37,951 nt of DNA from an uncultured Lachnospiraceae bacterium (GTDB taxonomy: Bacteria; Bacillota; Clostridia; Lachnospirales; Lachnospiraceae). The position numbers and the translations under genes were made by a program. Positions 31,727 to 37,951 of the stretch are shown here, in pieces; the stretch's first letter is position 1; every line of letters begins with the position of its first letter. The notes beneath the pieces are model-generated. The model was not told the origin of the DNA and searched no databases. It was given only the letters and a program-made list of their open reading frames with translations. The stretch is from NCBI GenBank assembly GCA_946405185.1, contig CAMJGH010000018.1:1-37951 (forward strand), read 5' to 3'.

Positions 31727-34700
31727 ATGCCGCAGGAACGTTCTTACAAAGCCTTTATCAGTTACCGTCACCGGCCGCTGGACAAGCAGGCCGCCGAGAT
31801 GATCGAAAAGCGCATCGAAAATTACCGGGTGCCCAAAGATCTGCAGGCGCAGGCCGGCGGGAAGAAACTGGGGTATGTTTTCCGCGACGAGGATGAACTG
31901 CCCATCTCGTCGTCGCTCTCGGACTCCATCACGCAGGCGCTCGATCACACGGAGTTTCTGATCGTCATCTGCACCCCGGACCTGCCCAAGTCCAAGTGGT
32001 GCGAGCAGGAGATCAAGTATTTCCTGAAGACCCATGACCGCGACCATCTGCTGGCGGTGCTGGCGGACGGCACGCCGGATGAGTCGTTCTCGCCCTGGAT
32101 GCTGCACGAGTACGACGAGGGCGGCAACGTGACGGCGGATCTGGAGCCGCTGGCGGCCAACATCGCCGGCGAGAACCACACCATCAGCAGGAAGGCGTTC
32201 ACCAAGGAGAGCATGCGCATCCTGGCGGCGCTCATCGGCTGCCCGTTCGACACGCTGTGGCAGCGCGAGCGGCGCGCCCGGACCACCCGGCTGATGACCG
32301 GCCTGGGCATTGTGGCCGCGGCGCTGGCGGTGTTTTTGGGCGTGGTGCTGAACAAGAACGCGCAGATCACCAGGCAGAACCGCCAGATCACGGAACAGAA
32401 CAGCCAGATCACGGCGCAGAACGCGCAGATCTCCGCGCAGAACGCCGAGATCACCCAGCACAACCGGGATCTGATGCAGCGGGCCTCTTCGCTGCATGTG
32501 GATGCCGGCTTTACGGCGCTGGAGAAGTTTGACCGGAAGACGGCGCTTTCGGAAGCACTGTCTGCACTGGAGAGCGGTGACGAAGCGCTGTACGATCAGC
32601 GTGCCTCCCGGCTGATGGCCGAGGCGATGGAACTGTATGTGCGCAACAGCATCTCCACCTCGGTGGCGTTCACCCAGCCGACCGCCATCAGACGGATGGC
32701 GCTGACGGCAGACGGCAGCAGACTGGTGACCATGGACCGTTCTTACTACTTGCGGGTGTTCGACACCGCGACGGGGGAACTCCTCTGGGAGAACATCTCC
32801 TGGGATCCCGGGACGATACATTCGGGCTATCAGGAAGTCATGTATCTGGCGGAAGACCAGGACCGGATCGTGCTGAGCAACCTGTTCGGCGCCCGGGGCG
32901 TGTCGCTTTCGGACGGGACGCTGGCCTGGAGCGTGGAGTGGAAAGACGGCGGCACGGCGCTGGCGGCGCTGTCCCCGGACGGGTCTTTGCTGGCTGCCAC
33001 TGAGGGGGCGGACCGCGAGGACGGGACTGCCGATATCGTGTTCGTGAACACGTCCGATGGGTCTGCAGCGGGGCGGGTGACGATCGGAAGTGAAGAGTCC
33101 CGCTTCGTCAGCGACATGCTCGGAACGCATAACGGGTACGGGGCTTCCTTTACGGAGGACGGGCGGTATTTCCTGTGCGGCGTCTGCGAAGAGTTTGCGG
33201 AGGAGAATGAAGAAGGCCGCACGGGCCATTACCGCTACTACCAGATCGATGTGGCGGGGGCTTCCGTGGTGCGTGACTGGACGGGCGAAGCGTTCAGCAA
33301 TTCGGCATCCACCTGGTACGGGCTGTTTCCGGATGAGAGCACGGGGGATGTGCTGGCGGCGCACCACAGCCAGTACGCCGGGAAACTGTACACCGTCATC
33401 TGCCATGCCGACGGCACGGTGGAGACGCAGTCGACGGACCATCTGCAGACCGGGTTCAACGGCCTGAGGATTGCCATCGGCGAGGAGATCGAGGCGGGAA
33501 TGCTCACCAGCGATCATCTGGCGGTCATCTACAGCCAGAAGACGCTTTTTGTCTTTGACCGTGCCACCGGGAAACTGCGCAAGGGCATCGAGATGAACGA
33601 CCGCATCCTGGAGGCGTCCTGGTATGACCGGGAGAATGAGATACTCGCGGTCATGCTGGCGGACGGGACATATGTGGCGTACGCGCTCGAACATACCGAC
33701 AACAAGCTGTATTCTTCGGCTGACTATCTGGAACTGAAGTTTTCCGGCCTGACGCAGGCCATCAGCGAAAACGGCGGGCCGGCGTACAACGTGGCGGACG
33801 GCAGATGGTATACGGTGAGAGAGGAAGCGCCGGGGACGGTGCTCGTCTGCCGGGGTGTTTCGGATCCGGACATCACGACGCTGTACGAGGCACCTTCCGG
33901 GACATCAGTGTATGAGGCGGAGGTGCTAGCCTCGCCGGACGGCCGGACGGTCTTCGCACTGGCACGGGACAGTGAGTCGAAACTCACCGTGACGGTCCTG
34001 TCCGCGGACACGCTTACGCAGACCGGACAGTTTGTCTGTGAAGGCAAGGCGTACAGCGCCGCTGCGGCCGCACTGGATGCTGAGCACATCGCCGTGGGTG
34101 TGCGCATCTACGCCGCGGACGGCACCTGGGAATACTTTGAGGGCGTGACGGACAAAACAGCAGAGACGCTCGGGAGCAGCGGGGCGATGCTGCAGCACGC
34201 TTCCGGTCCGGACGGCACCGTCTATACCTGCGCGATGGACGGCGGTCAGGTGCGTCTGTGGGTGAACGGAAAGACGTTCGTACCGTCAGCCGGCGAAGCG
34301 GCACTGGCGTTTGATGCGTTCTACGGGCTGTGGCCGGGCGGGTCCGGTCTGGTGACGGTCTACGGGGCGTACGGGGAGGAAGGCCTCGGCTTCGTGACCT
34401 TTGACCTGAAAGACGGGACGGTCACGGTGACCAAGGACGCCCATCCGGAGCAGGATCTGAAGAAGGTGATCCCCGGAAACGCTGCGGACGTGTTCGCCGT
34501 CGCGGACATGAGCGGCATGCTGACGGTCTACGCGGTGAAAGCCGGCACGCATACCGATATGAACGCTTCCTACACCTTCGATGAGATCCGCGCCGTGGCC
34601 TTCAGCCCGGATGATAAGTATCTGATCGTTCTCAACCATTCCGAGCGGCTGGATATCTTTGACGCCGCCTCGGGTGATGTGGTCTTTTCGGAGACGGTAG

Positions 34701-34990
34701 ATGGGGTCTTCGGCGACCGGTTTGACGGGAGCGACCGGAAGATCGTCTGCCGGCAGGATGAGGGGACCGGAGAACTGTTCCTCGCCGTCCGGACGGGGTC
34801 GTCCAGTGACACCGGGTATATGATCGTCCTGAATACGGACACGTGGCAGGAGACAGGCCGTATGCCGCGGGTGATCGCCGCCGATCCGAAGGGCGGCCTG
34901 GTGTTCCGCTTCTCGGGGCGCTTTATCAGCGCGTTCCCGTGGAGGACGCTGGAAGACCTGAAAGCCATGGCAGAAGAGAGGCAGCCGTAA
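31727..34990 (+). CDS. TIR domain-transmembrane-coiled coil-beta-propeller protein
   Basis: A 1087-residue protein. Residues 5-150 are a TIR domain: KAFISYRHRPLDKQAAE at the start, FRDEDELPISSSLSDSI, then FLIVICTPDLPKSKWCEQEI, where Glu93 or Glu95 sits in the helix that carries the catalytic Glu in NAD-cleaving TIRs. A single helix at about 188-208 spans the membrane. Residues 210-250 are six heptads of the QITxQNx type, a parallel coiled coil. From about 260 on, repeats such as RRMALTADGSRLVTMD, AALSPDGSLLAATEGAD and RAVAFSPDDKYLIVLNHS form WD40-like propellers, outside the membrane if the TIR is inside. Similar TIR/propeller proteins are frequent in Clostridia without known role; sensing and NAD-based signalling or defence are possibilities. 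It is cotranscribed with the exporter gene 21 bases upstream. Confidence 0.85.
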   Translation: MPQERSYKAFISYRHRPLDKQAAEMIEKRIENYRVPKDLQAQAGGKKLGYVFRDEDELPISSSLSDSITQALDHTEFLIVICTPDLPKSKWCEQEIKYFLKTHDRDHLLAVLADGTPDESFSPWMLHEYDEGGNVTADLEPLAANIAGENHTISRKAFTKESMRILAALIGCPFDTLWQRERRARTTRLMTGLGIVAAALAVFLGVVLNKNAQITRQNRQITEQNSQITAQNAQISAQNAEITQHNRDLMQRASSLHVDAGFTALEKFDRKTALSEALSALESGDEALYDQRASRLMAEAMELYVRNSISTSVAFTQPTAIRRMALTADGSRLVTMDRSYYLRVFDTATGELLWENISWDPGTIHSGYQEVMYLAEDQDRIVLSNLFGARGVSLSDGTLAWSVEWKDGGTALAALSPDGSLLAATEGADREDGTADIVFVNTSDGSAAGRVTIGSEESRFVSDMLGTHNGYGASFTEDGRYFLCGVCEEFAEENEEGRTGHYRYYQIDVAGASVVRDWTGEAFSNSASTWYGLFPDESTGDVLAAHHSQYAGKLYTVICHADGTVETQSTDHLQTGFNGLRIAIGEEIEAGMLTSDHLAVIYSQKTLFVFDRATGKLRKGIEMNDRILEASWYDRENEILAVMLADGTYVAYALEHTDNKLYSSADYLELKFSGLTQAISENGGPAYNVADGRWYTVREEAPGTVLVCRGVSDPDITTLYEAPSGTSVYEAEVLASPDGRTVFALARDSESKLTVTVLSADTLTQTGQFVCEGKAYSAAAAALDAEHIAVGVRIYAADGTWEYFEGVTDKTAETLGSSGAMLQHASGPDGTVYTCAMDGGQVRLWVNGKTFVPSAGEAALAFDAFYGLWPGGSGLVTVYGAYGEEGLGFVTFDLKDGTVTVTKDAHPEQDLKKVIPGNAADVFAVADMSGMLTVYAVKAGTHTDMNASYTFDEIRAVAFSPDDKYLIVLNHSERLDIFDAASGDVVFSETVDGVFGDRFDGSDRKIVCRQDEGTGELFLAVRTGSSSDTGYMIVLNTDTWQETGRMPRVIAADPKGGLVFRFSGRFISAFPWRTLEDLKAMAEERQP
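32354..32476 (+). repeat. Heptad-encoding 21-base repeats in the TIR gene
   Basis: Six imperfect 21-base units (core CAGATCAC...CAGAAC) encode QITxQN heptads at residues 210-250 of the TIR protein. Such units can expand or contract by whole heptads without changing frame, so copy number may vary between strains. Confidence 0.7.
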
Positions 34991-35027
34991 GATCCTGGCG
35001 CTGTTGTGCAGCGGAAAGGAAAGAGCC

Positions 35028-35108
35028 ATGCCTGAAAGAATAACGCTTTACCACACCGGATACGAAGAGATCCGGCAGCCGGGAGGAAAAACATGTTTCG
35101 ACCCATGA
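35028..35108 (+). pseudogene. N-terminal fragment of a DUF3990-like gene
   Basis: A 26-codon frame with its own ribosome site (GGAAAGGAAAG) reads MPERITLYHTGYEEIRQPGG before running out at TGA 35106-35108. ITLYHTGYEEIRQP matches the typical first strand of DUF3990 proteins (LYHGS.. IxxP), usually about 150 residues long. The match breaks at the ribosome site GGGAGG of the next gene, so the rest appears to have been lost, leaving the start fused to the neighbour's leader. It could survive as a leader peptide coupling translation to the PNPOx gene, whose ATG lies inside it. Confidence 0.5.
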
Positions 35109-35569
35109 GACGGTTCAGACAGCAGATTGATGAAGAAGAGTGCCGGAAGGTGCTGCGGGAGGCCAGGCGCGGCGTGCTGTCCGTGCTGGGAGATGACGGC
35201 TACCCGTACGGGGTGCCGCTTGACCATTGGTATGATCCGGATACCGGGCATCTGTTCTTTCACGGCGCGAAGGAAGGCCACAAGCTGGACGCCATCCGAA
35301 GAGACGATAAGGTGAGTTACTGCGTGATGGATGAAGGGCGCCGCGAGGGCGATGACTGGCCACTGCATTTTCGCAGTGTCATCGTCTTCGGGAGGATGCG
35401 CGAGGTGGAAGACGAAGAGGCCAGACGCCGCATCTGCCGGGAGATCTGCCTGAAGTTTACGGAGGATGAGACCTACATCGCACATGAACTGGAAAGTGCC
35501 TTTCCGCGGGTGTGCTGCCTGGAGCTGGTGCCGGAGCACATGACCGGGAAGCGGGTGAAAGAGTCGTAA
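35093..35569 (+). CDS. Pyridoxamine 5'-phosphate oxidase-fold flavin protein (NimA-like)
   Basis: A 158-residue split-barrel flavin-binding protein. GVLSVLGDDGYPYGVPLDHW is the usual first beta hairpin, and LFFHGAKEGHKLDAIRRDDK is the FMN-phosphate region with the His/Gly/Lys pattern of 5-nitroimidazole-reductase-like proteins. SYCVMDE and RSVIVFGRMREVED follow in family order. Members of this subgroup reduce nitroaromatic or other small compounds, or bind flavin or haem; the substrate is unknown. The ATG at 35093 is preceded by GGGAGG. It is last in the operon and is followed by a terminator shared with rho. Confidence 0.88.
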   Translation: MFRPMRRFRQQIDEEECRKVLREARRGVLSVLGDDGYPYGVPLDHWYDPDTGHLFFHGAKEGHKLDAIRRDDKVSYCVMDEGRREGDDWPLHFRSVIVFGRMREVEDEEARRRICREICLKFTEDETYIAHELESAFPRVCCLELVPEHMTGKRVKES

Positions 35570-35575
35570 ACAGCA

Positions 35576-35602
35576 GGAAGCCGGGCGCGAAGCCCGGCTT
35601 CC
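35576..35602. terminator. Bidirectional hairpin between the PNPOx gene and rho
   Basis: Perfect 11-bp inverted repeat GGAAGCCGGGC / GCCCGGCTTCC with loop GCGAA, between two converging genes. T tracts are poor on both sides, but the position and stem strength fit a shared terminator. Confidence 0.7.
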
Positions 35603-35617
35603 GGTTATACATGGCGG

Positions 35618-37234
35618 TTAGTTCCGCGCCCCGCCGAACGTCCGGTGCGTGAGCACTAAAAACTCCCGGTTGCTGCGGGTGTGGGCGAACATGTCGCGGA
35701 TGCGCTCGCCGGCTTCCTCCGGCTTGCTGCCGGTGGTGTAGCGGCGCACCAGGTTCATGATCTCGTACTCCTCGCGGGAGAGGAGCAGATCGTCGCGGCG
35801 GGTGCCGCTCTTCAACACGTCGATGGCCGGGAAGACGCGGCGTTCGGACAGGCCGCGGTCCAGGACCAGCTCCATGTTGCCGGTGCCTTTGAACTCTTCA
35901 AAGATCATGTCGTCCATGCGGCTGCCGGTCTCCACGAGAGCGGTGGCCAGCACCGTCATGCTGCCGCCTTCGCGCATGCAGCGGGCGGCGCCGAAGAACT
36001 GCTTGGGCGCGTAGAGGGCCGTGGGGTCCAGACCGCCGGAAAGCGTGCGGCCGGAGGGCGCCACCAGCAGGTTGTAGGCGCGGGCCAGGCGGGTGATGGA
36101 ATCCAGCAGGATGACCACGTCCTGGTGGCATTCCACCAGGTACTTGGCGCGCGCCAGGACCATCTCGGCCACGCGCTTGTGGTGCTCCGGCATCTCATCG
36201 AAAGTGGAGTAGATGACCTCCAGGTTCTCCCCGTGCAGGCTCTCCTTGATATCCGTCACTTCCTCGGGGCGCTCGTCGATCAGCAGCACGATCAGGTGCA
36301 CTTCCGGGTTGTTCTGCAGGATGGCGCTGGCCGTCTGCTTGAGGAGGGTGGTCTTGCCGGCCTTGGGCGGCGAGACGATCATGCCGCGCTGGCCTTTGCC
36401 GATGGGACTCATCAGGTCCATGATGCGCATGGAGAGCGGCCCGCCTTCGGTCTCGAGGTGCAGCCGCTCGTGCGGGAAGACCGGCGTCATGCGCTCAAAG
36501 TAGCGGTAGCGGGGCAGGTCGTTGGGCCGGATGCCGTTGATATCCGTGATATACAGCAGCGCGGCAAACTTTTCGTTGGCCGTCTTGATGCGCTTCATGC
36601 CGGTGATGTAGTCGCCGGTCTTCAGATTGAAGCGGCGGACGAACTGCGGGCCCACGTAGATATCGTTCTCGGTGGTCAGGTAGTTCTCACCGCGCAGGAA
36701 GCCGAAATCGCCGGCCAGTTCCAGAACGCCCGAGACGATCTCGCCGGAATTGAAGGGCGAGTGGACGCGCTTAGGCGCCCCCGGCTCTTCGGATTCGGGT
36801 GCGGATTCTTCGGCGGGAGCGGGCTCTTCATCGGGAGCGGGCTCCTCCGGCACGTCGGCCGGTTTCGGCTGTTCGGAAGCCTTTGGCTGTTCAGGGGCTT
36901 TCGGCTGTCTGGAGGCTTTTGGCTGTTCGGCGGGAGCGGGCTCTTCAGCCGGCTCTTCCGGGGCGGCAGGAGCCACTTCGGCTTTGTCAGCGGAGGCTTT
37001 GGGCGCCGCTGTCTTTTTGGCCGGCTTCCGGGCCGGCTTTTTCTTTTTGGGCGCCGCTTTGTCGGGGGCTTCGGCGGCGGGGGCTTCTTTTTTCTCTTGT
37101 TCCAGCTTCTCGGAATAGGCTACCAGAAGGTCGATCACTTCGTTTTTGCGGAGTTTGCTGACCGGGCCGAGTTTGAACTCGGCGGCCATCTTTTTCAGTT
37201 CCGCCAGGGGAAGGGTTTCCAGTTTTTCTCGCAT
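35618..37234 (-). CDS. rho: Transcription termination factor Rho
   Basis: A 538-residue hexameric RNA helicase, about 120 residues longer than E. coli Rho (419). The Rho N-terminal helical domain ([18 protein letters not shown]) occupies 1-45. An insertion at about 48-160 is rich in Ala, Pro, Lys and Glu, basic first and acidic later, with QPKA repeats. The RNA-binding cold-shock-like domain follows ([16 protein letters not shown]). The ATPase domain has Walker [11 protein letters not shown] (Lys294), Walker [14 protein letters not shown], and the Q/R-loop region. The start at 37234 has GGAG upstream; the longer frame to 37285 reaches back through the leader to the predicted transcription start and is rejected. 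Long N-terminal insertions are common in Rho of GC-rich Gram-positives. Confidence 0.95.
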   Translation of the reverse strand: MREKLETLPLAELKKMAAEFKLGPVSKLRKNEVIDLLVAYSEKLEQEKKEAPAAEAPDKAAPKKKKPARKPAKKTAAPKASADKAEVAPAAPEEPAEEPAPAEQPKASRQPKAPEQPKASEQPKPADVPEEPAPDEEPAPAEESAPESEEPGAPKRVHSPFNSGEIVSGVLELAGDFGFLRGENYLTTENDIYVGPQFVRRFNLKTGDYITGMKRIKTANEKFAALLYITDINGIRPNDLPRYRYFERMTPVFPHERLHLETEGGPLSMRIMDLMSPIGKGQRGMIVSPPKAGKTTLLKQTASAILQNNPEVHLIVLLIDERPEEVTDIKESLHGENLEVIYSTFDEMPEHHKRVAEMVLARAKYLVECHQDVVILLDSITRLARAYNLLVAPSGRTLSGGLDPTALYAPKQFFGAARCMREGGSMTVLATALVETGSRMDDMIFEEFKGTGNMELVLDRGLSERRVFPAIDVLKSGTRRDDLLLSREEYEIMNLVRRYTTGSKPEEAGERIRDMFAHTRSNREFLVLTHRTFGGARN

Positions 37235-37293
37235 AAAACTCCTCAGGATAAAAAAGAAAGAAATAAACGTGAAAGATAAGTTCACACACAGTG

Positions 37294-37322
37294 ATTATAA
37301 CGGAACTTCTCTTCTTTGCCAA
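37294..37322 (-). promoter_or_regulatory. Sigma-A promoter of rho
   Basis: On the minus strand TTGGCA (37317-37322), 17 bases, TATAAT (37294-37299): a near-consensus promoter. Transcription would start near 37287, giving a leader of about 50 bases before the rho ATG. Confidence 0.8.
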
Positions 37323-37323
37323 G

Positions 37324-37352
37324 TTGTTTTTTCGGTCCGGCTGTGGTACACT
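37324..37352 (+). promoter_or_regulatory. Sigma-A promoter of the DUF4364 gene
   Basis: TTGTTT (37324-37329), 17 bases, TACACT (37347-37352), with transcription starting near 37359, about 26 bases before the ATG. Its -35 box lies one base from that of the divergent rho promoter. Confidence 0.65.
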
Positions 37353-37384
37353 GATCATACTTTCGCGTTTTTTGGGAGGCAAGC

Positions 37385-37897
37385 ATGACAGCCGATCCGG
37401 TCACCCTTTACAAACTGATGACACTCTATCTGCTCAAGAAGGTCAACTTCCCGCTGACCGGCGCGCAGATGTCGGAAGTGTTTCTGGAGAAAGGGTATAC
37501 CAACTACCTGACGTTCCAGCAGGTGCTCAACGAACTCACCGAGGCCCATCTGATCCGGCAGGACGTGGTGCGCAATACCACGCGCTACGAGATCACCACC
37601 GAAGGCGAGGAGACGCTGGGCTTTTTCAAGAACCGCCTGTCCGAGGCCGTCATCGCCGATATGGATGCCTTCGTGGCCGAGCGGAAGTTTGCCCTGCGCT
37701 CGGAGATCGGCGTGACCGGGGATTATTTCCGGCGCGAAGGGGAGTACCAGGTGGAGCTGGCCGTCAAGGAAGGGAAGTCCACCATCATCGGGCTGACGCT
37801 GGCCGTGCCGGACGAAGACGAGGCACAGCGCCTGTGCGAGAAGTGGTCCCAGGCCAACCAGGAGATCTACGCCTTCATTATGAAGAAACTGATGTAA
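37385..37897 (+). CDS. DUF4364 family protein (winged-helix regulator-like)
   Basis: A 170-residue protein of the Clostridia-specific DUF4364 family. The N-terminal 80 residues are a winged helix (LTGAQMSEVFLEKGYTNYLT, recognition-helix region FQQVLNELTEAHLIRQD, then TTRYEITTEGEETLGFF). The C-terminal part is an alpha/beta domain with YQVELAVKEG and IIGLTLAVPDEDEAQ. GGGAGG precedes the ATG. The family's function is not established; DNA binding is inferred from the fold. It is divergent from rho with overlapping promoter regions. Confidence 0.85.
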   Translation: MTADPVTLYKLMTLYLLKKVNFPLTGAQMSEVFLEKGYTNYLTFQQVLNELTEAHLIRQDVVRNTTRYEITTEGEETLGFFKNRLSEAVIADMDAFVAERKFALRSEIGVTGDYFRREGEYQVELAVKEGKSTIIGLTLAVPDEDEAQRLCEKWSQANQEIYAFIMKKLM

Positions 37898-37902
37898 ATG
37901 AT

Positions 37903-37932
37903 GCTGGGGTCAAAACAAGTTTTGCCCCCAGC
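37903..37932 (+). terminator. Hairpin downstream of the DUF4364 gene
   Basis: A 14-bp stem, GCTGGGGTCAAAAC with GTTTTGCCCCCAGC (one mismatch, loop AA), starts 6 bases after the stop. There is no T tract after it, but the A-rich and T-rich halves next to the loop may help termination in both directions. Confidence 0.55.
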
Positions 37933-37951
37933 TATGACACGCAGCACGCAC

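Noticed and set aside
32354-32476. Short direct repeats as a CRISPR-like array
   Set aside because: They are in-frame 21-base heptad codons with no spacers.
31700-33694. 664-codon minus-strand open frame opposite the TIR gene
   Set aside because: Antisense shadow of a GC-rich gene; the apparent repeats it contains only mirror the heptad repeats of the sense strand.
29998-35569. Operon read as a glycopeptide-resistance cluster
   Set aside because: Only the VanX-like dipeptidase is present; there is no ligase, dehydrogenase or VanRS pair.
31727-35569. Operon read as a known anti-phage system (such as Thoeris or CBASS)
   Set aside because: The TIR protein has no ThsA/ThsB partner, nucleotidyltransferase or effector beside it. 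A defence role stays open but is not supported by neighbours.
35681-37279. 532-codon plus-strand open frame opposite rho, with a Gly/Phe-rich end
   Set aside because: Rho is certain on the minus strand; the low-complexity end is the reverse complement of its Ala/Pro/Lys/Glu insertion.

Overview
The window looks like a chromosomal segment of a GC-rich Clostridia (Firmicutes), most likely a gut Lachnospiraceae/Eubacteriales-type anaerobe. The reasons are the YesM/YesN two-component pair beside carbohydrate (CUT1) ABC transporters, lipobox-bearing substrate-binding proteins with Thr/Gln/Ala/Pro linkers, sigma-A promoters with AGGAGG-type ribosome sites, a CcpA-type cre site, and a rho/DUF4364 gene pair. 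Taxonomy is inferred from gene content only.

Layout. (1) 1-1116: the end of a plus-strand transcription unit with an N-acetylhexosamine 1-kinase (NahK-like). (2) 1110-3627, minus strand: response regulator YesN and sensor kinase YesM. (3) 3842-11285, plus strand, divergent from yesMN: a lipoprotein sugar-binding protein, two permeases, two Gfo/Idh/MocA oxidoreductases, nagA and nagB, followed by the remnant of a probable creatininase-family gene and a terminator. (4) 11676-13639, minus strand: an AraC regulator and a nucleoside-hydrolase-family protein. (5) 13880-27282, plus strand, divergent from the AraC gene: an L-arabinose-isomerase-family enzyme, a second lipoprotein binding protein, a permease fused to an extracytoplasmic beta-propeller, a second permease, a 952-aa putative glycosidase of no family I recognise, a GH2 enzyme, an EamA transporter, an IS200/IS605-like terminal hairpin relic and a DUF5722-like (GH-A-like) protein. 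(6) 27306-35569, plus strand: a strong promoter followed by a terminator hairpin, then GH2 beta-mannosidase, VanX-like D,D-dipeptidase, an aromatic acid exporter family protein, a large TIR-transmembrane-coiled coil-beta-propeller protein, a DUF3990 fragment and a flavin-binding PNPOx-fold protein. (7) 35618-37897: rho (minus strand) and a DUF4364 regulator (plus strand), expressed from back-to-back promoters.

How it works together (inference). Regions 1-5 and the start of 6 read as one carbohydrate-acquisition island. Sensor and regulator pairs control two CUT1 importers, neither with an ATPase gene here, so a shared MsmX/MsiK-type ATPase elsewhere is likely. Imported oligosaccharides would be cut by intracellular GH2 enzymes and the two unusual GH-like proteins. 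Released N-acetylhexosamines would enter metabolism through NahK, NagA and NagB, and other sugars through the isomerase and the oxidoreductases. The mix of beta-mannosidase with GlcNAc genes fits a Man/GlcNAc/Gal-containing glycan such as an N-glycan or mucin-type glycan, but the substrate is not proven.

The least conventional items are the beta-propeller/permease fusion, the 952-aa putative hydrolase, the TIR/propeller membrane protein, the solo IS605-like end, the promoter-terminator leader before the mannosidase, and an A9 tract whose slippage would fuse YesM to YesN. I saw no CRISPR array, rRNA, tRNA, prophage or complete insertion sequence.
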